Below, in pieces: positions 8,747-16,690 of a stretch of DNA of 64,000 nucleotides (positions within the stretch are counted from its first letter, which is position 1; every line of letters begins with the position of its first letter). Below the pieces are notes generated by a model, which did no database searches, was not told where the DNA came from, and saw only the letters and a list, made by a program, of their open reading frames with translations. The DNA is from an uncultured Alphaproteobacteria bacterium (lineage in GTDB: Bacteria; Pseudomonadota; Alphaproteobacteria; RF32; CAG-239): contig CASZWJ010000001.1 in NCBI GenBank assembly GCA_949493535.1, positions 62,001 through 126,000 on the forward strand, in the 5' to 3' direction. A program made the position numbers and the translations under genes.

Positions 8747-8980
8747 CAGGTTGGAGACAGCCTGCGGAGTGTCGAAGCTCCTAGTAGAAAAAAGAACAAC
8801 TCCTTTATGGGGAGCTGGAGAGATAAGTATGCCTGCATAACGAATAATCCAGACTGTTCTACTACAGTTTCGAACTCCCCGCCTTAGGATTTCCCTTGGG
8901 CGGTTTTGTTTTAAGAACAAAAAGGGCAACAGACATAAAACCGTGCCCTATGCCTCAGGCGCCGCCTGCGGTTTTGTTTT
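8747..8980 (+). ncRNA. Candidate structured non-coding RNA, unknown family
   Basis: A 230-base transcript unit bounded by a TATAAT promoter and an intrinsic terminator, with no plausible reading frame. Local stems are visible along its whole length: CGCAGG/CCTGCG (8745-8770); GGGGAG/CTCCCC closing a three-way junction that holds CTGG/CCAG with TATGC/GCATA and ACTGT/ACAGT; CCGCC/GGCGG; TTTTGTT/AACAAAA; AGGGCA/TGCCCT. An alternative long rod (GGAGT-TCGAA with TTCGA-ACTCC, TAGTAGAA with TTCTACTA) competes with some of these. It does not show RNase P, tmRNA or known riboswitch signatures. A distant 6S RNA cannot be excluded. A 14-base direct repeat CGGTTTTGTTTTAA occurs at 8901 and 8969. It could also be a leader controlling the HTH gene that starts 27 bases on. 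Confidence 0.55.
8956..8980 (+). terminator. Intrinsic terminator of the candidate ncRNA
   Basis: Stem CAGGC (8956-8960) / GCCTG (8964-8968) with a 3-base loop, followed by CGG and the T-rich tail TTTTGTTTT. Ends just upstream of the HTH gene's ribosome site, so it ends the RNA or attenuates the downstream gene. Confidence 0.65.
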
Positions 8981-9006
8981 AACGATAAACAAACTGGAGT
9001 TGGAAG

Positions 9007-9234
9007 ATGATTGTCAGCAAAATAGATGTCCGGCCGTTAAGAAAAGCGCTCGGACACGAACTTTTAAACATCAGGCAGCAAAATAATCTGACGATTGCCG
9101 AACTTTCGCGTTTGAGCGGCATATCGGCAAAGATGATTGAACATTCGGAACTCGGGCGTTTTGTTCCCGTATATCTGCTTGCCAAACTGATTATATTTCA
9201 CCAAAAGAAAATCAAAATCGAACTGGTGGATTAA
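9007..9234 (+). CDS. Small XRE-type helix-turn-helix protein
   Basis: A 75-residue protein that is almost entirely one Cro/C1-type HTH domain: GHELLNIRQQNNLTIAELSR forms helices 1-2 and LSGISAKMIEHSELGR the recognition part, where the usual Ile-Glu-x-Gly turn is replaced by Ile-Glu-His-Ser. GGAG and GGAAG ribosome signals precede the ATG. It lies alone between the candidate ncRNA and a strong bidirectional terminator. Target and regulator role are unknown; no toxin-like partner is adjacent. Confidence 0.8.
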   Translation: MIVSKIDVRPLRKALGHELLNIRQQNNLTIAELSRLSGISAKMIEHSELGRFVPVYLLAKLIIFHQKKIKIELVD

Positions 9235-9258
9235 ACTGCGTTGATTCAACCAATATAA

Positions 9259-9290
9259 AAAGCCCCTCAAAAAGAGGGGCTTTTTTTTAA
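9259..9290. terminator. Bidirectional terminator between HTH gene and cvpA
   Basis: Perfect stem AAGCCCCTC / GAGGGGCTT with loop AAAAA, T8 on the plus side and T5 on the minus side. The cvpA stop codon lies inside the plus-strand T-run, so the hairpin serves both genes. Confidence 0.93.
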
Positions 9291-10063
9291 TCTACGGCAT
9301 TCTCAATCAGCCGGTCTAAATTGCCGCGCTCATGGGCATTATAGCTTTTTTCGGCATCTTTGGCTTCTGCCGCTTTTTCAGCGGCTCTTCTTTTCTCAAG
9401 CGCTTCGTTTGCCTTATCGTTATTAATGACCAAAATCGGTTCTTTCTTTTTGGCGACTTTCGGCTGAGCCAGCATTTCAAACAAAACGTCTATATCCGTT
9501 TTGGGCTTATTGTCCTCATCTTCATCGTCATCTTCAATTTTGCCGCTTACGGCTTTGGTCTTTTCGCGGATCTTAGCCAAAGTCTGCTCAGGAATCAACT
9601 CTTCAATCGGTTTTGCAAAAGAGCCGGCAATATTAAAATATTTTGACTTGGTTAAAACATCAGCCTGATTTTCTTTCGGAACCATCCAATTTATCAAAAT
9701 ATAACACAATACAACCAACAAAAAAGCGCGGGCAATGCCGAAAAACAGTCCCAGCACCCGATCTAACCCGCTCAATTTGCTTTTGCGGACTTTGCCGATC
9801 AATTTGCCGGTCAGCAAAATCCAGATGATGAAAAAGACTATCATAATCAGCGTGGCGGAAATGACGGCTGCGAATCCCGCGCTGTCAATATGCTGTTCGG
9901 CAAAAGGCGTTACCAGCGGCAGCAGATAAATAACGCAGAATGTCGCCAAAACCCAGCCGATAATAGACAAGACTTCTTTGATTAAACCGCGGCTCAGAGC
10001 TATCAAAGCCGAAATGCCGACGACAATGAGAATAACGATATCTAAGTTGTTTAACGACTGCAT
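9287..10063 (-). CDS. cvpA: CvpA family inner-membrane protein
   Basis: A 258-residue membrane protein with about four N-terminal membrane segments in the first 150 residues (IVILIVVGISALIAL, IIGWVLATFCVIYLLPL, VISATLIMIVFFIIWILL, FFGIARAFLLVVLCYILI), the ALSRGLIKEVLSIIGW signature of CvpA, and a charged cytoplasmic C-terminus with an acidic run DDDEDED. The family is needed for colicin V export and envelope homeostasis in E. coli; its biochemical role is not settled. It ends at a bidirectional terminator and follows radA by 11 bases, so the mla genes, radA and cvpA look like one transcription unit. Confidence 0.88.
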   Translation of the reverse strand: MQSLNNLDIVILIVVGISALIALSRGLIKEVLSIIGWVLATFCVIYLLPLVTPFAEQHIDSAGFAAVISATLIMIVFFIIWILLTGKLIGKVRKSKLSGLDRVLGLFFGIARAFLLVVLCYILINWMVPKENQADVLTKSKYFNIAGSFAKPIEELIPEQTLAKIREKTKAVSGKIEDDDEDEDNKPKTDIDVLFEMLAQPKVAKKKEPILVINNDKANEALEKRRAAEKAAEAKDAEKSYNAHERGNLDRLIENAVD

Positions 10064-10074
10064 AAGAAAATCCT

Positions 10075-11445
10075 TTAATTAAACCAATTAATCAAACGCT
10101 GGACATTGCCTATTTCAAAAACGCTCATTTCCGAATTATTGGGCTTTTTGTCCTTATTGTGGGTCGGCGGAATAATACAGCTGGCAAAGCCTAATTTTTT
10201 TGCCTCCTTTAACCGAGCTGTCGGCTGAGAAACCGCGCGGATTTCACCAGACAAACCGATTTCGCCGAAAATTACCATGTCATGCGGCAAAGGTTTGTTG
10301 GTTAGAGAAGAAATAACCGCCATTGCCACGGCCAAATCAGCTGCCGGTTCGCTAATGCGCAAACCGCCGGCAATGTTCAGATAAACGTCCTGAGAGCTGA
10401 AGTTCATACCGCAGCGGGCTTCCAAAACCGCCAAAACCATCGCCAGGCGATTGGAATCCCACCCGACAACCGCCCTTTTGGGGCTTGAATAGCCGGTCGG
10501 CGATACCAAAGCCTGAATTTCTACCAAAACCGGACGCGATCCCTCAACACCGGCAAAAACGCAAGACCCCGAAATATTCCCCTGCCTTTCGGCCAAGAAC
10601 AGCGCCGAGGGATTTTCAACTTCTGCCAAACCCTGATCCTGCATTTCAAAAACGCCGATTTCGTCCGTTGCGCCGTAACGGTTTTTAACCGCGCGCAAAA
10701 TGCGGAAATGGTGTCCGCGTTCGCCTTCAAAATAAAGCACGGTATCGACCATATGCTCTAACACTCTCGGACCGGCAATTGAACCCTGCTTGGTTACATG
10801 TCCGACCAAAAACAGCGTAAACCCTTTGCGTTTGGCCAGCTTAATCAATTCATAAGAACAGGCTCTGACCTGCGCGACACTGCCCGGCGTCGATTCAACG
10901 TCTTCAAGATACATCGTTTGAATAGAATCGATAATGACAACATTGGCATTTGATTTTTCAAGCGTGGCAATTATGTCGCGGACATCGGTCGCACTTGCCA
11001 GCTTGACCGGCGCTTGTTCCAATTTCAGCCTTTTGGCGCGAATCCGAACCTGATCTATCGCTTCTTCGCCCGAAATATAAAATACTTCGGGTTGTATGGG
11101 CAATTCCGCAACTTTGGCACAAGCTTGCAGCAACAAAGTTGATTTGCCGATACCGGGATCGCCGCCAACCAAAATAACCGAACCGGGAACCAATCCGCCG
11201 CCGCAGACGCGGTCTAATTCTTTAATGCCGGTCGTTAAGCGCTCCAAATTCTGTTCCGCACCGGTTAAGGGTACAAAATCTATAATCTTGCCCTTATGTT
11301 TCGGCGCAAGGTTTGAGAAGCCCTCGCCGCCGCATTTTTCTTCGACTATGGTATTCCATTCGTTGCAAGAATCGCATTTGCCCTGCCATTTGGGATAGAC
11401 AGCGCCGCAATTCTGACAAACAAAATCAATACTTTTTTTAGCCAA
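10075..11445 (-). CDS. radA: DNA repair protein RadA
   Basis: RecA-related branch-migration helicase for recombination intermediates. The N-terminal zinc finger is C10-x2-C13...C24-x2-C27, Walker A is GDPGIGKST at about residue 94, the KNRYG motif is present and the C-terminal Lon-protease-like domain (GYSSPKRAVVGWDSNRLAM onward) is complete. Translation starts at TTG (11445): a GGAGG site sits inside the last codons of mlaF at the right spacing and there is no ATG in position. At 456 residues it is full length. Confidence 0.96.
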   Translation of the reverse strand: MAKKSIDFVCQNCGAVYPKWQGKCDSCNEWNTIVEEKCGGEGFSNLAPKHKGKIIDFVPLTGAEQNLERLTTGIKELDRVCGGGLVPGSVILVGGDPGIGKSTLLLQACAKVAELPIQPEVFYISGEEAIDQVRIRAKRLKLEQAPVKLASATDVRDIIATLEKSNANVVIIDSIQTMYLEDVESTPGSVAQVRACSYELIKLAKRKGFTLFLVGHVTKQGSIAGPRVLEHMVDTVLYFEGERGHHFRILRAVKNRYGATDEIGVFEMQDQGLAEVENPSALFLAERQGNISGSCVFAGVEGSRPVLVEIQALVSPTGYSSPKRAVVGWDSNRLAMVLAVLEARCGMNFSSQDVYLNIAGGLRISEPAADLAVAMAVISSLTNKPLPHDMVIFGEIGLSGEIRAVSQPTARLKEAKKLGFASCIIPPTHNKDKKPNNSEMSVFEIGNVQRLINWFN

Positions 11446-11448
11446 AGC

Positions 11449-12213
11449 CTAAACCTCCACTTTAATCGGGCCTTGAGAAGAACCGTTGATAAACTGCCGG
11501 ACATATTCGTTAGTGGTCTTGTCCATTTCTTTAACCGTTCCCTGCCAGATGATTTTGCCTTTATAAAGCATGGCAATCCTGTCTGCAATTTTGCGGGCGG
11601 AAGCCATATCATGGGTAATGGTTAATGCCGTTGCGCCAAGCCCTTTGACGGATTCAATTATCAGTTCGTTAATCACGTCTGACATAATCGGGTCAAGTCC
11701 GGTTGTCGGCTCATCAAAGAAAATGATTTCCGGACGGGTGGCAATGGCGCGAGCTAAACCGACGCGTTTCTGCATGCCGCCGGAAAGCTCCGAAGGAGAC
11801 AAATCCGCAACATCCGGTGCCAGACCCACTTGGCGCAAAACGCGGATTGCTTCCATTTTTGCGGCTTTCCTATCCATTTTTTGATTTTCTATCAAACCGA
11901 AAGCAACATTTTCCCAAACGCTCAGGCTGTCAAACAGAGCGCCGCCCTGAAACAGCATGCCCATTTTGGAATGCAAAAGCTCTTTTTCTTTTTCGGAAAC
12001 GCCGACAACTTCTTGGTCGTCAACTAAAATAGAACCTTCATCCGGCGTTAAAATTCCCTGAATACATTTAATCAATACAGATTTTCCGGTTCCGGATCCG
12101 CCGATGACAACCAGAGATTCCCCTTCTTTTATTTCCAAATCGATACCGTCCAAAACGACTTTGCGGCCGAAAGCTTTGTGAAGATTGGTGAGTTTTATTT
12201 TTGTATTTGCCAT
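11449..12213 (-). CDS. mlaF: Phospholipid-transport ABC ATPase MlaF
   Basis: ATPase of the Mla system that moves phospholipids between the inner and outer membranes. Walker A is GGSGTGKS, the signature is LSGGMQKR and Walker B is IIFFDEPTTGLDP; the close fit around GILTPDEGSILVDDQEV is typical of MlaF/Ttg2A. A GTG at 12228 in frame would place the GGAG ribosome site inside the gene, so the ATG at 12213 is preferred. mlaE lies directly upstream; the substrate-binding mlaD and mlaB/C genes are not adjacent and must lie elsewhere if present. Confidence 0.93.
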   Translation of the reverse strand: MANTKIKLTNLHKAFGRKVVLDGIDLEIKEGESLVVIGGSGTGKSVLIKCIQGILTPDEGSILVDDQEVVGVSEKEKELLHSKMGMLFQGGALFDSLSVWENVAFGLIENQKMDRKAAKMEAIRVLRQVGLAPDVADLSPSELSGGMQKRVGLARAIATRPEIIFFDEPTTGLDPIMSDVINELIIESVKGLGATALTITHDMASARKIADRIAMLYKGKIIWQGTVKEMDKTTNEYVRQFINGSSQGPIKVEV

Positions 12214-12234
12214 TTTATTATTCTCCACTTTTGC

Positions 12235-13026
12235 TTATTTGGAAAAGAACATACCGGTAATGATATAGTTGAAAATCAGAATCAGGATTGAAGAAGAAAC
12301 GACCGAATTTGTTGTCGCTTCGCCAACGCCCTGCGCGCCGCCGCGGGATTTGTAACCGTTATAGCAGCCCATAATCGCAATGATAAAACCAAAAACGGCA
12401 GCTTTTACCAAACCGGTTGTAATATCCAAAGCCTGAAGATTGTCTATTGTTGATTTGATATAATTGGCCGGATTAAAACCCAACTGGTAAACGCCGACAA
12501 CATAGCCGCCGAAAATGCCGATAATATCGCCAATCATAACCAAAATCGGCAAAACGATGACGCTGGCGATTACGCGCGGGGCAATCAGATATTTAAACGG
12601 ATTGGTCGACAAGGTTGTCAAAGCGTCTATTTGTTCGGTTACGCGCATGGTTCCTATTTCGGCAGCCATGGCAGCGCCGATACGACCGGCAACCATTAAA
12701 GCAGACAAAGCCGGTGCCAATTCTCGGGTTACGGAAATAAGCACAACGGATGCAACGGCACTCTCCGCACCAAAACGCGAAAAACCCGTATAACTTTGCA
12801 AAGCAATAACCATACCGGCAAAAATTGTTGTCAAAGCAACAACCGGCAAAGAATAAAAGCCGATGTCAACCAACTGACGGCCAATGTTTTTCATATAAAA
12901 CGGAGGCGTGAAGCAGTTATAAACAGAACGGGCTATAAACAAAGACAATTCGCCTAATCTGGAAAAGAAAGTTACCAGCGGCAAACCAAGCTTGCGTAAA
13001 AAATTTTGAATCGGGCGGATTAACAT
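12235..13026 (-). CDS. mlaE: Phospholipid-transport permease MlaE
   Basis: A 263-residue integral membrane permease with five or six hydrophobic segments and the family motifs YTGFSRFGAESAVA, TRELAPALSALMVAGRIGAAMAAEIGTM (split here by the membrane) and GYKSRGGAQGVGEATT. It pairs with MlaF to form the inner-membrane transporter of the lipid-asymmetry pathway, which supports an LPS-bearing outer membrane together with lptD/lptG in this window. A 100-base gap before hprK contains nothing recognisable. Confidence 0.93.
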   Translation of the reverse strand: MLIRPIQNFLRKLGLPLVTFFSRLGELSLFIARSVYNCFTPPFYMKNIGRQLVDIGFYSLPVVALTTIFAGMVIALQSYTGFSRFGAESAVASVVLISVTRELAPALSALMVAGRIGAAMAAEIGTMRVTEQIDALTTLSTNPFKYLIAPRVIASVIVLPILVMIGDIIGIFGGYVVGVYQLGFNPANYIKSTIDNLQALDITTGLVKAAVFGFIIAIMGCYNGYKSRGGAQGVGEATTNSVVSSSILILIFNYIITGMFFSK

Positions 13027-13126
13027 GTTAATTATCTCTCATAAAATTATAATTTGACGTTATATTATGACGTTGCAACCGATAAATCAATAACCTTATC
13101 AAACTCATCACAAGAAACTGACTGTC

Positions 13127-13543
13127 TTAAAGCTGAGATAAAGCTAAAATTATTTTATCCGGCGCGGAAGCTTCAAAAGCGCAGATTTTTATTTTTCGCA
13201 CTTTGACTCCTTCATATTCAAAATATTCGGAATCCGGCAGGCGTTCAATTGAAGATGATGATTTGACCAGTTCTACGGCAAGTTTGACTGTCGCAGATTT
13301 CTGTGCCGCAAATTTTACCAGACCAACTCCCCTCACCTCAAGCATATTAGCAATTGTCGCGACGCTTTTGGCCTTTAAGGATGCGCCTTTGGCATAGATA
13401 TCTATCCGGTCATCTCCAACCAAATTGCAGCCTTTGTCCATTATTAAACGCAGACATAAATCTGATTTGCCGAGACCGGATTTGCCATAAATCAATATGC
13501 CTTTCTTAAAATAGGCAACACAAGAAGCATGAATATTTTTCAT
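13127..13543 (-). CDS. hprK: Short-form HPr kinase/phosphorylase
   Basis: A 138-residue protein containing only the C-terminal kinase domain, the usual alphaproteobacterial form. Walker A GKSGLGKSDLC is at about residues 20-30 and the VGDDRIDIY catalytic Asp region follows; VRGVGLVKF matches the family signature. In Alphaproteobacteria it phosphorylates HPr-like protein (NPr) of the nitrogen PTS instead of controlling sugar repression. Neighbouring ptsN/PTS or two-component genes are absent here. It starts 1 base after the tsaE stop, so translation is probably coupled. Confidence 0.88.
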   Translation of the reverse strand: MKNIHASCVAYFKKGILIYGKSGLGKSDLCLRLIMDKGCNLVGDDRIDIYAKGASLKAKSVATIANMLEVRGVGLVKFAAQKSATVKLAVELVKSSSSIERLPDSEYFEYEGVKVRKIKICAFEASAPDKIILALSQL

Positions 13544-13544
13544 A

Positions 13545-14009
13545 TTATTTTCCGTTTATTGAAGATAATCTTGCGGCACAAGCGGAATCTGCCGTAAAAA
13601 ATTCAAACAAGCGCCCTTCTTCCTGAGGGGTTATTTTGACCGTTATTGCGCGTTTGGGCAGATATCCCCCCATTTTCTCCGGCCATTCTATCAGACAGAC
13701 GCCGTTATACATGGCCTCTTCCATACCCAATTCAAATATTTCCTCAGGATCTTTAAGGCGGTACAAGTCAAAATGATAAATTTCGTAATCCGGCGCTTCA
13801 TAAGTCTGCAACAGAGTAAAAGTCGGGCTGGGAACATCAACATTGCCGAGAAAATGCTGAATAAATGCGCGGGAAAAGACGCTTTTTCCCATTCCTAATG
13901 TTCCATACAAGGCAAAAATATCGCCTTTTTTGGCAGACGCGGCCAAAAGCTGCCCCAAACGTATTGTTTCCGCCTCAGATTGTGACAAATAACTTAATGC
14001 TGCCGTCAT
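13545..14009 (-). CDS. tsaE: tRNA threonylcarbamoyladenosine biosynthesis ATPase TsaE
   Basis: ATPase that works with TsaB and TsaD to make t6A37 in ANN-decoding tRNAs. Walker A LYGTLGMGKSVF is normal except Met for the usual Ala; VPSPTFTLLQTYE and the IYHFDLYRL and CLIEWPEK motifs are typical. The ATG at 14009 follows AGGGGAA and is preferred to the longer frame from 14030, which overlaps the thermonuclease gene. tsaD is 20 kb away at 33.8 kb. Confidence 0.93.
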   Translation of the reverse strand: MTAALSYLSQSEAETIRLGQLLAASAKKGDIFALYGTLGMGKSVFSRAFIQHFLGNVDVPSPTFTLLQTYEAPDYEIYHFDLYRLKDPEEIFELGMEEAMYNGVCLIEWPEKMGGYLPKRAITVKITPQEEGRLFEFFTADSACAARLSSINGK

Positions 14010-14017
14010 GTGTTCCC

Positions 14018-15019
14018 CTAAAAATTCCACATACTTTTACGTTTTTGCGGACGGGTTACTTTAATCTTCGGCTTTTTGGCTTTTATCGCGCGCCAGTCCG
14101 CAGGCATATAAAATTTACCCTGCCACAGCCCGTCACGGCGCTTCATGGCTTCTTGCTGATAAGGCACATAAATATCCGTATATTTTGTATAAGCAACTGC
14201 CCAGCCGGCATTTACCAAAGCCGCGCCGATATCATATTGCCCGAGAGAGCAAGTGCCGACCATATTGCCGTTTTTGTCCTGTTGCATAATCCGGCATTCA
14301 ACCTGATTATCCATCAGCCAATCACGCAGCCAAGTTGCCGCTACGCGCCCGCAATGATATGAGCGGCCGGTCCGGTTGGCACAGGTTTGATCAGGTTCCG
14401 GCCCGTCTATACCATACAGGCGGATATAATAGCCGTTCATCATTAACGTATCGGCATTTACAACGCGGACAGAACCGGTAATTGCCGGCAAATTCTGAGG
14501 ATTCAGCGCTTTTGGCTGTTCCTGTTTTTGACCGCCGAAGCTTCCCATAAGTTTTTGGAAGGTCCCCTGATCCTGAGCCGGCTGCGACTGAGGTTCGGTT
14601 TGGCGCAATGCCGGCGTGTCAATCCCTTCGCCGCCAAAGTCTTCGCCGATATCATTAATTTCAAACTCTTCGGCATCTACCATTGCCGGCATGCCGTTGC
14701 TGCCGGCAGTGTTCGCCTGAACCGTCTGCTGCCCCAAAAAGCTTTTCAAAGTCGGAATTACGCCGCTAATGCCGTTATTAAAACCGCCGATCGCATAAAC
14801 CACAAAGCTGACAATTCCGCCGATGATTAAAATCGCAGGCAGGCAGCCCATGGCTCGCCAAGCCATTTTTACAAAAATGTATAACACCACCAAACCGGCA
14901 ATCAAACCAAGAAAACCGCTGCCTTGCAAAATAGTGCTGTTTGACTGTGTTCCGGCACCGCCCCAGAGAATTAAGAAAAAAGCGCCAAGCCCCATCATTG
15001 TTTTTTTCAGAAAAGCCAT
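14018..15019 (-). CDS. Membrane-anchored thermonuclease (SNase-like) protein
   Basis: A 333-residue protein with three N-terminal hydrophobic segments (MMGLGAFFLILWGG; FLGLIAGLVVLYIFVKMAW; AILIIGGIVSFVVYAI), a low-complexity Gln/Glu-rich linker (about 110-170), and a C-terminal SNase domain. The SNase part has VVNADTLMMNGYYIRLYGIDGPE, the metal Asp and Arg of the family, and ALVNAGWAVAY. It probably degrades nucleic acid at the periplasmic face; orientation is inferred. A GGGAAA ribosome site precedes the ATG. It shares an 'aliphatic helix plus KxAWR' element with the 97-residue protein directly upstream. Confidence 0.8.
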   Translation of the reverse strand: MAFLKKTMMGLGAFFLILWGGAGTQSNSTILQGSGFLGLIAGLVVLYIFVKMAWRAMGCLPAILIIGGIVSFVVYAIGGFNNGISGVIPTLKSFLGQQTVQANTAGSNGMPAMVDAEEFEINDIGEDFGGEGIDTPALRQTEPQSQPAQDQGTFQKLMGSFGGQKQEQPKALNPQNLPAITGSVRVVNADTLMMNGYYIRLYGIDGPEPDQTCANRTGRSYHCGRVAATWLRDWLMDNQVECRIMQQDKNGNMVGTCSLGQYDIGAALVNAGWAVAYTKYTDIYVPYQQEAMKRRDGLWQGKFYMPADWRAIKAKKPKIKVTRPQKRKSMWNF

Positions 15020-15118
15020 TGTTTGTTTCCCATTTGGTGATTGTATGCATTCAGTTTAACCCAAAATATGAATCTGACAATAATATATTTTGGTAAAAAT
15101 ATGGTTACCCAAAAAAAT

Positions 15119-15147
15119 AAAACCCCGAAAATTTTCGGGGTTTTATT
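15119..15147. terminator. Bidirectional terminator before the thermonuclease gene
   Basis: Perfect palindrome AACCCCGAAAATTTTCGGGGTT at about 15121-15142 with A/T runs on both sides. It ends the 97-residue protein's transcript (minus) and separates it from the thermonuclease gene. Confidence 0.88.
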
Positions 15148-15149
15148 TA

Positions 15150-15443
15150 TTATGCATTTGAACCGGATTTTATATTAAACATGCTTTTCACGATTTCGCT
15201 GAAACTTGGCAGCGTGATTACGTCAAAATAAACTAACGCGACAAAAATAAGCAAAGCAAAGATTATAAACAGCAAAATGCGCCATGCTATTTTCAAAACG
15301 ATATTCAAAAGCAGCAAAGCGACGATTGCCGCAAGAATGTAACCGCCTTTATGCATCCAGTCATCGGCATCAAGCCCTAAAGCTATTGTTGCTATAATGG
15401 CAATGACAACAATGCTTAACAAAAATTTTTTTATAAATCCCAT
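15150..15443 (-). CDS. Small membrane protein of unknown function
   Basis: A 97-residue protein with three hydrophobic segments (FLLSIVVIAIIATIALGL; YILAAIVALLLLNIVLKIAW; LLFIIFALLIFVALVYF) and a short polar tail. Not recognised as a named family. The middle segment and following Arg resemble the membrane anchor of the adjacent thermonuclease protein (VLKIAWR here, IFVKMAWR there), so it may be a stand-alone paralogue of that anchor. GGGATAA lies upstream of the ATG as a ribosome site. Confidence 0.6.
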   Translation of the reverse strand: MGFIKKFLLSIVVIAIIATIALGLDADDWMHKGGYILAAIVALLLLNIVLKIAWRILLFIIFALLIFVALVYFDVITLPSFSEIVKSMFNIKSGSNA

Positions 15444-15460
15444 TTTATTTTATCCCAAAT

Positions 15461-15700
15461 TTATTCTGCCGCCGGCAATTTGCAATAACAACGGCAATGG
15501 CAAACACCGTCGCGTTCGATATCCTGCCTGCAGGTTTCGGATATGCAGAAACGGTTTTCATTATGTCCGTCACAAGGGCAGCGCTTCCAATCTTTTTCGC
15601 CAAACATCATATTTTTGGCTTTAGCTATTTTCTCGGCATTGTCGGTTGTCGTATAGCCGGCTTCCGCGCAATGTTTTAGCATATTCTCTAAAATTGTCAT
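15461..15700 (-). CDS. Ferredoxin:thioredoxin-reductase catalytic-subunit-like Fe-S protein
   Basis: A 79-residue protein rich in cysteine. RCPCDGH (Cys41, Cys43), CISETC (Cys52, Cys57) and CHCRCYC (Cys67-73) follow a helical N-terminus that ends in a KAKNMMFGEKDW stretch. The pattern CPC...C...C...CHC resembles the catalytic beta subunit of ferredoxin-thioredoxin reductase, which holds a [4Fe-4S] cluster beside a redox disulfide; here the middle CPC is replaced by C-x4-C. A partner and substrate are not evident. In an anaerobe with ferredoxin-coupled hydrogenase a thiol-redox role is plausible, but this is inference. AAAGGAATGAA is a good ribosome site. Confidence 0.6.
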   Translation of the reverse strand: MTILENMLKHCAEAGYTTTDNAEKIAKAKNMMFGEKDWKRCPCDGHNENRFCISETCRQDIERDGVCHCRCYCKLPAAE

Positions 15701-15712
15701 TTCATTCCTTTA

Positions 15713-16690
15713 TTAATCGATAATTTTAATTGAAAATTTTTCATTGGAAACCGCCTCATCATTTTTAAATACAGCGTTCGAAGCAGGCATAGATTCAGTT
15801 TTGCGCTTTTGTTCCAAAATGTCGAGAATCATATCAAGCTCAGCAACAGAGGCATATTGCAAAACGACTTTGCCACCGCCCTGCTTGCTCGGGCTGATTT
15901 TAATACGCAAGCCCAATTCGCGGTTTAAGTCTTTTTCAATCGTTTCCAAATCTTCATCTTTAACTTTTGCAGCCTTTTCTTTTTTTGGCTCTTTTTGTTT
16001 TGCCACTAATTCTTCAACCTGACGAACGCTCATATCTTTTGCAATTATATTTTGTGCCAGACTGCAGGCGTTTTCCAAACCGACCAAAGCTCTTGCGTGG
16101 CCGGCTGAAATTTTCCCTTCTTTTACCAAATGCTTAACTTCATCAGGGAGACTCAGCAGACGAAGCATATTGGCAATATGGCTGCGTGATTTTCCGACAA
16201 TTTGGGACAAGGCTTCCTGCGTGTGAGAGAACTCATCTATTAATCGCTGAAATCCTTCCGCCTCTTCAATAGCCGACAAATTTTCACGCAACAGATTTTC
16301 GACCAAAGCAACTTCTAAGACTTCTTTGTCATTAAGCTCTTTTACAATAACGGGAACTTCTTTCAGTCCGGCAATTTTAGATGCGCGCCAACGCCTTTCG
16401 CCGGCAATCAGTTCATATTTGTTTCCCTGACGGCGAACCAGAAGCGGCTGTAAAACCCCTTTTTCCTTAATTGAGGCAACAAGCGCATCTAAGGCTTCTT
16501 TATCAAATTCCGTACGCGGTTGATATTTGCTCGGTTCAATATCTTCTATGGCAATCAAATCAGAATTTTTAGCCGGCTTATTGTCAGAAGCTAAGTCTTT
16601 TATATCATCTAACCCCAAATCAAAATCATCGTCGCCGAGCAAGGCTCCAAGACCGCGCCCTAAACTTTTCTTTTTATTATCTTCTAACAT
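15713..16690 (-). CDS. parB: Chromosome partitioning protein ParB
   Basis: CTP-dependent DNA clamp that loads at parS and spreads. It has the LGRGLGALLG N-terminus that stimulates ParA, the IAGERRWRASK (box II, CTP-binding) motif and a helix-turn-helix LSQIVGKSRSHIANMLRLL that reads parS; the C-terminal dimer domain is present. The longer frame from 16759 would overlap parA by 76 bases; the ATG at 16690 follows AAGGAA and overlaps the parA end by 7 bases. Cognate parS sites lie at 18045 and 22585. Confidence 0.96.
   Translation of the reverse strand: MLEDNKKKSLGRGLGALLGDDDFDLGLDDIKDLASDNKPAKNSDLIAIEDIEPSKYQPRTEFDKEALDALVASIKEKGVLQPLLVRRQGNKYELIAGERRWRASKIAGLKEVPVIVKELNDKEVLEVALVENLLRENLSAIEEAEGFQRLIDEFSHTQEALSQIVGKSRSHIANMLRLLSLPDEVKHLVKEGKISAGHARALVGLENACSLAQNIIAKDMSVRQVEELVAKQKEPKKEKAAKVKDEDLETIEKDLNRELGLRIKISPSKQGGGKVVLQYASVAELDMILDILEQKRKTESMPASNAVFKNDEAVSNEKFSIKIID

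Noticed and set aside
8747-8980. tmRNA (two-piece alphaproteobacterial form) or RNase P RNA
   Set aside because: TTCGAA near CTCCCC looks T-arm-like, but there is no T-stem, no CCA end and no tag reading frame; none of the RNase P conserved blocks such as GAGGAAAGTCC is present.
8747-8980. 6S RNA
   Set aside because: A long rod can be drawn, but the position (no ygfA or zapA neighbours) and the chain of local hairpins do not fit clearly. Not excluded; a covariance search would settle it.
9007-9234. Antitoxin of a toxin-antitoxin pair
   Set aside because: The HTH gene stands alone between a terminator and the candidate RNA; no partner frame is adjacent.
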